From: Neckera pumila
Lineage: Eukaryota > Streptophyta > Bryopsida > Hypnales > Neckeraceae
NCBI GenBank assembly: GCA_963969595.1
Contig: OZ018416.1
Span: forward strand, 23,390,065 to 23,454,064
DNA: 64,000 bases
Reading direction: 5' to 3'
Shown piece after piece: positions 37,265-49,007 of the stretch; the stretch's first letter is position 1, and each line of letters opens with the position of its first letter. Both the position numbers and the translations under genes were made by a program. Under the pieces are notes generated by a model. The model was not told the DNA's origin, made no database searches, and worked only from the letters and a program-made list of their open reading frames with translations.

Positions 37265-39128
37265 CTACATCTTTTCAGCGAAGCCAGTGGGCTGCTTCTT
37301 GGGGAAGAAGATGCTGGAGCGGCGGTAGAACGTGTCGCGGATGAGGGGTTTGCGTGCATGTGCAGGTTTGGCGTAATTTGCATCCCACGCAGTGCTCCCA
37401 ACAAGGTCACTGGAGGTGATGTAATCGCCACTCTCCTTCTTCATGTACGGATTATTGTTGCAATAGGCAATCCGATGGGGACAGTAGTACGTTTGTTTGT
37501 GGCACTTGTGACAATGTGCAGTTGTGCACAACCCCGCTTTGCCCACATCGTATACAAATTCTGGTCCTTCAAACTAGCATCATGCAAATCACACACCACA
37601 TAAATCTGGTCAATACATAAAACCAACAGGCCTAAGTGACCAACGTGGTCTTAACAATCTAGATTTTGGTTCATATCAGATCTTGAATGAGAAGGAAATG
37701 TCGGTCACGAATCATGTAAGATATACTGTTGAGAGTACAATGGTGTGAACAATTAGTCAAACCAGCGAATCACAGGTGGGGAACCTAATTCCTGCATCGG
37801 ATCTACAAAAAAACTGAGCCTTCATAAGTTTTGCATCTGATAACCAAATAATGTACACTTCGGTGGATTCTCAAGTGCTGACCAAAATTTGGCTCTCGTA
37901 CCCAAAGTGACCTCTCCAAAGCTCTGTACTAATCTCCGAAAAATTACACTCCTGTGTAGAAATGCGTGAAGTGACGCAAATAGATCTTATACCTCTGAAG
38001 AATGTTCTGTAGGTTCTCCTACATCACTGATAATTAACGAAGGCGTGCAGGAACAAATTAGAATAAGGATATTGATATTAGGAATGTAGGTAGTTTGCTA
38101 GAGAGGAAGGAGAACGAGTGAGAGGAACGCGGTACGAACTTACTTTGGTGGGAACGCGTTTGCCGATTTCAGGATATTTGGCTGCCATCTCTTTCATCTT
38201 GATGGCCATGGTGTCCAACCCCTTCTTAGCGAAGAACGTGTCTTTCTGCACACGCCATTGCCAAGTCCTAATTTCTCAGCAAGCTAGCAAAAGCAATGCC
38301 ATCACTTTCATTTGTAATAACCATTTCAGAAACTTGTAATGGATTTCTTAATTTGGTGCATTTGGTGCATGAATTCTCCACCAACCTTGAGCTGATCACG
38401 GTACTGCTCCGTGCGGATGGTATTGCTGAACTCGTCAGTTTTGGAGAAGTCGGAGCTGAGAAACCCCTTGTATCGCTCTGGTTGGGACTCCAGGTACATG
38501 TTCTTGTCGATGTAAGGACATCCCTGAAGGAACCAGAACAATCCTCTTGAATATTATGATCTAGTACAACATTACTCGCATCCACTATTCACAAGAATTG
38601 GTGAAGGAGAGAAATTCAGTGGAAGTAGTCAGAAGTTAGGGTTTGATGTTGGGGATGATCTTGAGCCCTTGTTCGCGTCATACAGTTCGCGTCATACAGT
38701 TCAGTGGACTAGAAGTTAGGATTTGATGGTCAAGGGATTAGCAATCTCACATCGAACACCCACGGGTGCTCCTGCTGGAAGAAGATGTGGTTCGTGCCAT
38801 CGGGCTGCATGCCCTTCTTGGATGAGGGTAGTGTGAGCTGCTTGCCCTTGTAGTTGCTCCTCTCCACTGCACCCGGATGATGGCCACATGATTACACATG
38901 ACGAACCATGAATGGAGAATGATGCGAAGATCGTCATCAACGCTGTGCGTGAAGGAGAAGATTGACGGAGCACATACCGTCAACCTGGGGATACGGGTAG
39001 GGATCATCGGCAGTGCCGAAGTTGATGTACGACGAGCTATTGAACAGCCCAAGGAGCGCACGCTCCGTTAACAATCCGTTATTCATCTTGACGACCTTGC
39101 TGCCGCGCCGCTCAAGCGAGCAAAGCAA
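37265..39128 (-). CDS. Small conserved-looking protein of unknown family, possibly flagellar
   Basis: Five exons with good splice sites join in one frame: 39128-38978, 38866-38751, 38523-38386, 38245-38144 and 37438-37265, about 226 aa. Motifs in order are LGLFNSSSYINFGTADDPYP, YKGKQLTLPSSKKG, HIFFQQEHPWVFD, YIDKNMYLESQPERYKGF, FSNTIRTEQYRDQL, KRVPTK, STAWDANYAKP and RDTFYRRSSIFFP. Length and Tyr/Pro/Lys-rich, extended, low-hydrophobic composition recall ciliary microtubule-associated proteins, and the start loosely parallels the CFAP96 type. I cannot name the family. A shorter start at 39,086 (MNNGLL) is possible. The last intron (about 700 bp) could hide another exon. No signal peptide or membrane segment. 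Confidence 0.65.
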
Positions 39129-40263
39129 TTCCTATTTTTTCTGGTGTGCCAATCGTAGTCGACAAAGCCTCGGAACTCCAACTCCAGAAAATTGTTGCAC
39201 CAGATGAATAATATTCTTCCGGTCGTCGTCGGATTCTCTCTGTGCTCTCTACCCCCTGCGGTTTATGACGATGAGTCCAGCACTGGAGGAGCCGATAATT
39301 CAAAGCTCTGCTGTGAAGGTAGCGCTCAACCCATGGCATGACGATTCCTGTGCTTCCACCTTTCGATGTCAACTGGATGCAAAAGACCTTCAATCGGAAT
39401 GAGGTCTTGTGGTAGTCAGTGAATCCCCGAAGCAGCACGGTCCCTATGTGAAGCTCCCAGGGGGCTACTCCCATGCCACGCCGCTCATCGGGAGATCGAC
39501 CAACTGAAGCAGGCGGGGGACAGAGCGTTAAGTTCTACAGGGGCATGCAACCGTCTGACCATGGGTTCAAAGGGTGCACCAGAGGCTCTGGCGCCACTTT
39601 TCGACTCCGCTTCAACGCACCACCTCAACGCACCACCTCATGAATATGCAACCATTTAACTTCAGGTAAGGGAAACCACCATTACTTGTTTGTGCCACAA
39701 ATCAATGTACGCAAACGTTTGCAGCAGCAGACGCAGCAGGCCACACGGCGCATGATGCCGACCGACCGACGCTATGTCGCATCCCAAAAGTTCTGGTGGA
39801 GGACGAGATTTTGATGTGCTGCACTTGGGGGGAACATCAAGGGAACGCAGTGGGAACTTACTCTTCCTCCTCCAAGCCCTAATTCTTCCGGATTGTCGGG
39901 GCTCGCCTGGGAGTCTTGCCCCTGAAGCATTTGCACCACTGCCTCTTTGCGACGATCAGGGGCCGTTTATTTTCGATGGTGGAGACTCTGGTGGATTCTC
40001 TGGCTGTTGTGTCGGTGTATTTGGGGTGATGGGTGCGGAAGATTCGGAATCTCCGTCTGCAGCATGTAGTTGTCGGGAAGAGCGTGGAGCACTGGAGTGG
40101 ACACCTCGCGTTGAAATTTTGATGCGAAGTATCAGAAGTGCTGAGCAAATGAAGATTTGGAAGCGCGTTGTGATACTTTTGGATTGACTGTCTGTGGTGG
40201 AGCTGTAGAAGTGGGGTTTTCGTTTCGCGAAGCAAGGTGGGGCTTACGTTTTCGAAAGGGGTT
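39129..40263. promoter_or_regulatory. Shared upstream region of two divergent genes
   Basis: This 1.1-kb, relatively GC-rich segment separates the starts of the unknown minus-strand gene and the AKAP17A-like gene. Open frames occur on both strands (for example 39,112-39,474 minus and 39,774-40,187 plus), but they show no similarity I recognise and probably lie in 5' UTRs. It may act as a bidirectional promoter. A 9-bp direct duplication (caacgcaccacct) occurs near 39,613. Confidence 0.4.
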
Positions 40264-43200
40264 ATGGAGACGTCTCCTGCGCCGGGCGTCGTGATCGAGC
40301 TCAGCGAGGGCTTATCACTAGTGCCGTGCACCGTCGTGTCGCTCTCCTTTGTTCGGGCGGACGTGTCTGTGAAGCCGGTGGATGAATGGCAGCTCAAGGT
40401 GGGGCTCATGGCGATGTTCAAGAAGAGGTTTGGGTTGGTCATAGCGGACCGAGATCTTGTTGTCCGTAAAGAGAAGGATTATTTCAAGAAGCGGAGAGAC
40501 GAGCCCATTGCGGACGGGACTTTGCATTTGTGGGGAGGGTCCGCAGAGTCTGCGAAAGGTCGTCCCGAGGGGGCTGACTTCGGGAAGCACGTCGTGGAGA
40601 ATATAAATGGCGTGGAGCTCAGCAGTGGCGGGTTGAAGCTCAAGTGCCTTGCGGTCGTCAAGGAGACGAATGAATTGGAAGCTCTCAAGCGAGCATGGGA
40701 GGTGGCATCCGGCCCTCGTCGTGGAGGTGGGTGACTTTAGGGTTTGGGGATAAGCTGTGTACTCACAACGCTGAGAACTGGATTTTCATTAATTTATTTG
40801 ACATCTTCTATGTGGGGTTTGTGGTGGCATATATATACATACAGCATTCGTCCCGCTGTTTCTCGTTCTACATTGAATTTGAATGTGTGTGTTATTAGTA
40901 AGGCAATAATTCGACTCTCACGAGGGCAAGCTGTACCTTATCGTTTTCCCTACTGTGATCTCAACCAGCTTGTTTGTTAGCGAGTCCTTGTGTCCTCTGC
41001 GATACCAGTTCCGCTCATATCCGACTGCGTCGATTCTGAGGGTGTCTACCTAACCAGTTTAGATGAACCTCTGATGCATTCCTTTTGACTCCAGAGCTTA
41101 TTTATGTGAAACGCAATTGGTCTATTTTGCAATTTTCAGGAGGAGCACAAGGACAAGGAGGACCGACCACCCTTATACTGAAAGGTGTACCTTCTCGATG
41201 GTTTGCTGAGCCACGGGTGTCATCCAAACCTTCCATTTTGGTCACTCATACGATCTTCTCCACCTTCGGTGAAATAAGGTACTCCCCTAATTACGATGTC
41301 CTCTGACAGTTCCGAATATTCATTCGACTTCAGCTTCTGCCTTCGTACTTGTGTCAGGGCATCAGCTTGATGCATTTGTTTGGTATTAGGAACTTGGAGG
41401 TGCTGAGTAATGAAGATCCGGGGAGTAATCCTATGGATATAGGAAGCGTGGCTGCTGCTTTACAGTGCCAGATCTGGGTGCAGTTCGACAGCCATACCAA
41501 TTTCTGCAAAGCTTTACATGCGTTTTGTGGGCGCGCAATGCAGAAGGCACGTTATAGCACAATTTCTATCTATGGTTTTTAGTTTTCAGTTTTTCTTTTT
41601 ATTTGGGTTAGCAGTTGTGCATCCAAGCTTGCCTCAATCTAGTTGAAAGTATACGATCACAGTTCATAATGTCGCGTATGATAACCGTGGTCCCTATCTC
41701 CGTCCTTGTACTATGCAACAATGACCGTCTTTACTTTTTCTTTGTGCAGGCAGGATCAAACTTCAGAGCGATGTATGTGGTGGACTGGGATAAAGAGAAC
41801 TATTTTAGCGTGCTAAACGTCCGGAAGAGAAAATTTGAGAAAGAAAGACTGGAACGACAAGCAGAGGCTGAGAGGAAGTTGAAAGAGGAAATGGATGCTC
41901 GTCAAGCTGAGTTCGCACGAGCTGAGGTGGAAAGATTGAAAAGAGAACAAATGGCCGCTGCTTTGAGGTGCGTCTCTGATCTCCTGGATATGAATGTGAT
42001 TTGCATTGCTCAACGTCATCATGGCATGAGTCCCAATGTATATGTATAGGTGGCGGAAGAAAGTTTGACTTCTGTGATTACTATTTATTGTTCACATTCT
42101 TCTGATTTTAGATAACCTCTGTCGAGAGAACCAAGTACCATACGAGCTGCGTCAATTTAGAGATGCATCTGATGATTGTAGATTGACTTTGGTATTTGCT
42201 CGTCTCTCACACTGGTGTGGTCTACTGTAGAACGTTTACATTTAGTAGGATACTTTCTGGACTAGGATTCTGTCCAAATCATGAATAATTTTATCATGCA
42301 AGCAGAGGGGGCCTAAGAAAGTTACATCCTGCACCAGATTCCTTTTCTGCCAATCTTAAGCTTGACATGGCATAGCTCGATGGAGTTTCTCAATGGGACC
42401 TCCCCACTTTCCCAGCGAATGGTGTGACTTAAGTCTATCACACTCGAGCGTTGTGAAGTCTGCATTCTAACGTTGGTACTTTATAGAAGTCCTTTGTCCG
42501 TGATTCATGAGTCACTTAACTTTGCAATTGTTCTGGTCCTTTCCTAATCAAATATATAAGTATCATTCAATCGAACTTTCATCTGACACATTGCATGCTA
42601 GGAATTCAATGTATTGTCATCCCTGCAATTTTGTGACGACACAGAAAAGGAACGTCTGTAGATATGTTTTGCTGTGGATTGGATGGGGTCATCAGGTTGA
42701 GGCCCTGCTGCTTGACATTATACATTTTGTCTGCTGCCCGTTAATCTAGGGAGGAGGAGGGAAGGTCACAACAGCTTGCTGAGCAAGCTAGAAAGCTGGA
42801 GGAGGAATCTAAAAAACAGGTGTTACATTATGATACGTCCTCAGAAGAAGAGGGTTTGATACAGGTGTGTTTGAACTCTTGAATCCTATCGAATGCATAG
42901 AAATCCTAGACGAATACCGTACTTGTTGTAACATGGCATGAATGTCTATTGTCAGTGCTATTGGGTCCACCTGAAAGTGGGTTTTCATTTCATGTCATGC
43001 ATCTAATAGAATGTTAACAGTTGGCTATCTTGTTAGTTTCTGAGAGATTGTCATGTTCCCACACCATTACTTGCTATGGTTCAGGTTTACCTTTCTATGG
43101 AGTCATGTTACCATAATGTCTGACAATAATGAGCTTCTCATCGAAAGCGCAGGATGAAAGGCAGGATTCTTCAGATGACGAAATGCCACGAATGGAAAGG

Positions 43201-44575
43201 GAAATTGAAGGGCGCAGACTTGAGGAGGATAGATTTTTGCCACCGCAAAGACTCAATGGAAGGTACCTTTCAGAGATAGGAGGAGAATTGAATCTACAGC
43301 AAGCAAGGGGCAAGGGAGATCACACATCTGAAGATGAGGAAGCACTACTTCCATCACGAACGAGAGAAAAGAGAAGATTCCTATCTGAGGATTCCGCAGA
43401 GGAAGAAGTCCCATCTCCACATGGGAGAAGATATACAATTGAGGACAGGAGAAACGCACTTCCAGTAAGGGCGAAGAGGAGAGACACTTCTGAGGATGAG
43501 GAAGTACGACATCTGAAGAAGAGAAAGGACTCCTCGGAGTCGGAGTCGGAGTCGGAGTCCGTTGAACGGCACGTGAAGAAGAAGAGGAGGGACACCTTGA
43601 AGGATGAGACTGACCGAAGTTCTCCAGAAGTAAGGGGTAATAGAAGATACACATCTGAGGACGAGGAAGAACGGCAGCCACCACAAAGCAAGGAGAAGAG
43701 AAGATATGCATCTGATGTGGATGAAATACTTCCACCAGCTGAAAAGAAAATTAATTTTAATATGCATGGTGGACGAAACGTGCATGTTCTTGAAGAAAGT
43801 GCTTATCAAGAGATGTACAATCCTCTGGAGGTATGCATGATAAACTGCGGGCCCTTTCGTCTTATATAGTATTGTTCTCAATATTTTCATATTTGTCATA
43901 TTTTCATTTATTTCTGCATATGTTTACATGTATGGCTTTTAAATCATGGATTTCACACTGTTGCGACAGAGATGGCAACCAGAGGAAGAAACGATGTATT
44001 ATTCAAAATCATCGATGCAGAACATAACGCATGAAGAACACTCACCTGGGCCTGTAAATGACGGAAGAATGTGAGCTTCAAACCACCTCTTTTGCGTTTT
44101 TGAGAGGATTCTGTTATCTGCTATTCGATGCAGCAAAGTTGATACCCATGGCAACGATGTTTATTCTTGTTCCTCGAGGGCAATGTATTTAGCATAATGT
44201 CGTGTTCCCTGTCGATCTCTGTCTGGGGTCCTATTTGGATGTTCCAGAATGGAATGTAATGGTATGGCAAGTTATCAATCTCGTGTGTTTTCTGGGTGGA
44301 GCAGGACAAGTAGAAAGCATTCTGCCTCTCCTCTTACAACGGAGGAAGACGAAGAGGAAAGTGAGGATGTCGAATTTTTCGGGAGGGAACCAGGAAGATG
44401 GAAGGAGGACGATCCTAGGATGGAGCGCTGGGTTCTAGACGTGACGCACAGTCTCGCCTCCCTATCTAAATCAGAGATGCAGGTACGGGTTGGCTGGCAG
44501 ACGCCCAAGGGAGGGTTGGCTGCAAGGGAACTTCCGGAGAAACGACTACGTAGTGTAATTATAATCAGCAGTTGA
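40264..44575 (+). CDS. AKAP17A/XE7-like RNA-binding protein, 8 exons
   Basis: Homologue of the nuclear splicing-associated protein called XE7/AKAP17A in animals, which has plant counterparts. Exons are 40264-40726, 41140-41278, 41390-41546 (or 41550), 41750 (or 41754)-41967, 42750-42864, 43153-43830, 43970-44070 and 44305-44575. Phases agree, giving about 713 aa. Diagnostic motifs are ELSEGLSLVPC, SVKPVDEWQLK and LKGVPSRWFAEPRVSSKPS with THTIFSTFGEIR (an RRM-like fold), then CGRAMQK and MYVVDWDKENYF. A long charged coiled coil follows (RKRKFEKERLERQAEAE). The C-terminal half is a lineage-variable Arg/Ser/Glu-rich region with repeated (R/K)R-x-(T/S)-E-D-E-E units. The last exon ends in ELPEKRLRS. 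Intron 3 has an unusual donor. An in-frame ATG at 40,237 could extend the N-terminus by 9 residues. The first acceptor of exon 8 might alternatively lie at about 44,245. Confidence 0.85.
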
Positions 44576-44783
44576 GAATTGGGTTGCTGCAACCTGCAGA
44601 TGTTATTGCAAGCATTGTGCAACAAAGTAGCTTCCAGTACTGTCCATTGTTACCCTGTGTGCAGCTGCTGAACAGCATGTATTGATTGAAATTCTTGAGT
44701 TTCAGTTGCTTCTGTGAATTCGAACTCCAGATTTTCTATATTGGACTTTCCAGTTCGACCTTGTTTTTCGAGCTCCAGCTGTA

Positions 44784-45668
44784 CTGTACACCCTCCTACA
44801 AGAAAAGTTGACGCCCCCCTTTTACACCCTTCAGCTTTTTTGACATTACTTTGAACATAATTGACATTTCTTGTTTTCGTCAATCAACATTTGTGTCTAA
44901 CCCAATCTCCCTCAAGTATACCAAATTTTCAATTTCAAAAAACCAAAACTCCATTTTTGGTGAATTTTTTTATTTTTTTTTCACGGTTTTACATGAAAAT
45001 TCATAGAAAAATATTAACGATGAATTTTTTAAATTTAATTGCGGAAATACGTAGGAAACATCCAAATGCACATCTTCCTTCAACAAGCATCTCCAAAAAA
45101 GTTTCACAACTATCGTGGCAGAAGTTATAGTGGAGGCATGAATAGTGCCCAAAATTTTGAAAATTCATATCTCTTTATTATAATTAGATTTTGTTTTTTT
45201 TCCCTTCACGTTGTAACTAATTTTACACATTTGAGCATGATGGTACAATTACTTTATCAAAATCTAATTATAATAAAGAGATATGAATTTTCAAAATTTT
45301 GGGCACTATTCACGCCTCCACTGTAACTTCTGCCACGATAGCTGTGAAACTTTTTTGGAGATGCTTGTTGAAGGAAAGATGTGCGTTTGGGTGTTTCCTA
45401 CGTATCTCCGCAATTAAATTTAAAAAATTCATTGTTAATATTTTTCTATGAATTTTCATGTAAATCCGTGAAAAAAAATTAAAAATATTCACCCAAAATG
45501 AAATTTTGATTTTTTGAAATTGAAAATTTGGTATATTTGAGGGAGATTGGGTTAGACACAAATGGTGATTGACGAAAACAAGAAATGTCAATTATGTTCA
45601 AAGTAATGTCAAAAAAGCTGAAGGGTACAAAAGGGGGGCGTCAACCTTTCTTGTAGGGGGGTGTACAG
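44784..45668. mobile_element. Long foldback element with TA target duplication
   Basis: The left end is CTGTACACCCTCCTACAAGA and the right end, on the other strand, is CTGTACACCCCCCTACAAGA. Each is flanked by TA (44,782-44,783; 45,669-45,670). The arms are about 430 bp and highly similar over their whole length, including GTTGACGCCCCCC and the CAATCTCCCTCAA block. Open frames in both arms are mirror images and not genes. A TA duplication and terminal repeats fit the Tc1/mariner group, by inference. It sits about 210 bp past the AKAP17A-like stop codon. Confidence 0.8.
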
Positions 45669-45670
45669 TA

Positions 45671-46128
45671 GATTACAGTAGGCACTTCTCAGATTCTGTA
45701 CTCAGCGTTTGTGTGCTTCTCATATGACTCAGGAGAAGTGACACATGAAACCAACACCATGTGGGGAAAGGTTAAGATATGTTTTTCTGGGTCGAGGCAT
45801 GGGTGACTTCAGAATGTAACGACACAAACTATAATGCTGATGAGCTCTGGGTTAATCCAAAGAAATGTCTATGCTGTGAGAGAGACTGATGCTTTGAGGT
45901 GGAATGCAATTGGAAGCCGCAATTGGAAGCCACACAATAAATTCCACGCTAAAGTGGCAGCTGCCTCAACAGATCAGGTTCTGTAAATTCTCTCATAGAA
46001 GCAGCGTTGTTTCATGGACTGTCGTCGTAGTTCTCTCACGGGAACAACCATGCTGACTTCTTGAACATGATCCCGCCCCCCGGTCCAAAATTAGCCTCGA
46101 TGTATGATGGCAGCTAAACAAAATTGCC
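45671..46128. other. Spacer between two elements
   Basis: No gene or repeat recognised, apart from a short direct repeat, 'gcaattggaagcc', near 45,906. Confidence 0.45.
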
Positions 46129-46131
46129 TAA

Positions 46132-47995
46132 GAGCATCGCCACCGCAGGCGGAAGCTCACACGGAAACACAACTGTTGAGGCAAGGTGCCACTTTTGGGC
46201 TCCACCGCGTGCACGCCAAAGGCTTTCATGTTTTTTGGGGTCATGCTACGAAGCTCTGACAACGCCAATTTTATGGGCTTTTGCGCTACCGGAGACGGGT
46301 TCGGAGTTTGGACGAGCTGGCTACCACTACTTCCATTCACGGAAGAGTTCATGCAGTGAAGAAATATTCTCTTTTAGCGAATCGTGTAGGAAAAAAACGA
46401 TAAAAACTTAGGAGCTCTCCCTTATCGTCACATAAATTTGAGCAACGATTGTGTAAACTTGCTCAAATTTTCAAAGCCCTTGCACAATCCGAGCAAATTT
46501 GCTTGACGGAGCAAATTTGACTGTAAATTTGCGCAATCGGATTGTGTACATTTGAGCAATTTGAATTTTTCAAGTAGGACTGTGTAAAATTTTCAAATCA
46601 ATTTGTGTAAAATTCTCAATTCGGACTGTGTAAATTTCTCAATTCGAACTACCGTATGTGTAGGTTAGTTTTGTAAATAACTCAGGAAAATTTGGAAGAT
46701 GTCGAAATTTAAAAAAATTATTTACAGCTTTTTTTAGAAATCTGAAGTAATTGTTTTTTGAGAAAAATCGGAAAAAGCAACACATTTACGCATGAATAGA
46801 AAGAATTAATCCCAAATTAGGAGCATCCTCATAAAGTGCCAAAAACAAAAGAATGCCTGTCTCCCTACCAAAAATGCCAAATTTGAAAACTAAATTATTT
46901 TGGCACTGTCCTACTGAAATTGCCCTGCATGTACGGTATGTAACTTTCTAAAATTTTCAATCAAACTGAGTAAATTTCTCAATTGGACTATATAAATTTC
47001 AGCAATTGGAATGTGTAATTTTGTTCAAATTTGCGTAGTCAAATTTGAAATTCTCAAAATTGATCTAAAAATAAACTTAAAAGGGGGAGATTGAAATTAA
47101 AACTTCATTTAAGTTTTGCAATTCTCCTAGATACCTTCTAATCATGAATTATTTGTCATATTGAATTTAAAGTGAAAAGTGAATGGTGGAGATTTAAATA
47201 CAAACTTTCCATCTTTTTTTGGGCAATTCTCAAAGAGTATTCCTAATTCCTAATTACAAATCATTGATTTGTCATGTTGATTTAAAAAAATTGAAATTTA
47301 AGGTTGAGATTTAAAATTATCCTTTACGTCTTGCAATTCTTAAAGAATCATTTGCTCAAATATTCACAAGTGCTTGCTCTGAATTTCTCAAATTTGCAGT
47401 CAAATTCAGAGTCCTTTCTCTAATTTACACAAACCTGACTCAAATTTGCTCCGTTTGCTCAAATTTACTTGACAATTGCTCCGTTTGTTCAAATTTGCTA
47501 AAGTAATTAGGACCAAATTTGCACAAGGCCTTGTGTAAATTTGAGCAAATTCAAGCAAGGACTGCAAATTTCTCAAATTTCTTCCTGTAATCTCGACAAT
47601 GAGAAGAAATTTGAAGAAGGACAACTGTCAATTTTCTTTGTGTAAATTTCTTTGTGAAATTTGAGCAAGGACAAGGACAATTGAAATTTGAGCAAGGACA
47701 AGTAATCTTGACAATGAGAAGAAATTTACATAGCCCTTGCATAAATATACTTGACGATGAGAAGAAATTTACACAGCCCTTGTATAAATTTACTTGATGA
47801 TGAGAAAAAAATTTGAGAAGTTTGAGAAATTTGAGAAATCTTCACGTAATTTCTTCCGTGTTTAACAATCCTTGTTTTTTTATACTCTGTGCCCAGGGAT
47901 GTCACGTGAATGCACTGCGGCACTTATGAAACAAGGGGAGAAACACCTCGGAAAGGTTTTTTCCGTTCCTGTAAGTTAATGCGGTGGAGATGCTC
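46132..47995. mobile_element. PIF/Harbinger-like non-autonomous element
   Basis: The terminal inverted repeats are GAGCATCGCCACCGCA (left) and GAGCATCTCCACCGCA (right, complement), flanked by a 3-bp TAA duplication (46,129-46,131; 47,996-47,998). Both end sequence and TWA target are typical of PIF/Harbinger MITEs in plants. The interior, about 46,430-47,860, is a mosaic of 'caaatttgctc', 'tgtgtaaatttct' and 'gatgagaagaaatttacac' repeats with no coding potential. Confidence 0.8.
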
Positions 47996-48054
47996 TAAGC
48001 TGAAAAAATCCTTGCTGGGCATCCGTCACGACCGTACAACCGTGATGGAGATGC

Positions 48055-48224
48055 CATCTGCCATTGCTTCCGAATCCTTCCAAGACGAAAATAACCAAAA
48101 AAACACTGCATTCAATAAATTTAGATTTCCACAACTCTCACAGGGAAAAACTAAATTTCGGCTTATTTAATGCTGTGTTTTTTGTTACTTTTGTCTCGGA
48201 AGGATTCGGAAGCAGTGGCAGATG
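48055..48224. mobile_element. Short foldback (MITE-like) repeat
   Basis: 'atctgccattgcttccgaat' at the left pairs with its imperfect complement at the right ('attcggaagcagtggcagat'). The arms are about 65 bp around a short AT-rich centre and the whole is non-coding. It begins about 60 bp after the PIF-like element. Confidence 0.65.
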
Positions 48225-49007
48225 ACAATGTCCGCAGCATCGTTTCAGGGGCTGCAACTTTCTTTCTCTATGTTCTTTTGCACACACCACATGGTGTTGA
48301 CGCATTGTGTTCAACAAGGACGTCACCCAAATACAGTATAACTTGCAACCTTAAAGTGATTTGAACTCCATCTTGAGTTCATCTTTGAAGCCTAAATATC
48401 CTGCCAGTAACAGTGTTTGCACGTGTGAGAACTATTTACTTTTCTACTTTTGGTGGCTAGTAACTTAGAAACCAAATCTGGTGGCACATAACTTAGAACG
48501 AAGAACACGATAGGAAATTAATGATCCAAATATATACTTGGTTTATAAGAGCATGCACAGACACACACACACACACTGTATTAGCTGTATCTCTCACTGA
48601 AGCAAAACTGACTGCGACACCGTCATTGCCTTCACATGGTACTCAACTTACGTACGAGTGAAGGGATGAATTTCTCACGAATCTCACCTAGAGTTCCTAA
48701 TACATAAGTACCACTCAGATGCTAAGAATGCTCAGAACCAGCGCGGGCTAGCAATACTGATACAGGAATTTTCCATCATTTAATAATCTCTGGAGTTTCT
48801 AAGTTGCCGATGACCTAAGAGTGTTGTCACCACTATTTATGGTAACTCTAAATGAAAGTGAATTCAGGAAGTAAATTCTTGCACCTCATTCAATAAAGTC
48901 ACGAGGAGTTCGATGACCTATTCACAACAGTAACGACTGAACAAAACCTATCCCTGACAACATAATAGAATTGAAATCAGGGAACAATAACAACCAAGTC
49001 CCGTCCA
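48225..49007. other. 3' flank of CHLD
   Basis: Contains a short (AC)n run at about 48,561-48,576. It probably includes the CHLD 3' UTR. No poly(A)-tail-like T run is seen next to the gene on the plus strand, which matters for the retrocopy question. No other gene recognised. Confidence 0.45.

Noticed and set aside
39774..40442. Overlapping frames of 137 (plus) and 187 (minus) codons in the divergent upstream region
   Set aside because: They overlap on opposite strands, show no family similarity and lie where 5' UTR and promoter sequence is expected.
43253..43899. Several long minus-strand frames opposite exon 6 of the AKAP17A-like gene
   Set aside because: Ser/Leu-rich shadows of the repetitive charged region; no start or splice context of their own.
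44861..45591. Two nearly identical 90-codon frames on opposite strands
   Set aside because: They are the two arms of the foldback element, not a duplicated gene.
46430..47860. CRISPR-like impression of many short repeats
   Set aside because: Repeats are degenerate, occur in both orientations with irregular spacing, and sit in a plant transposon.
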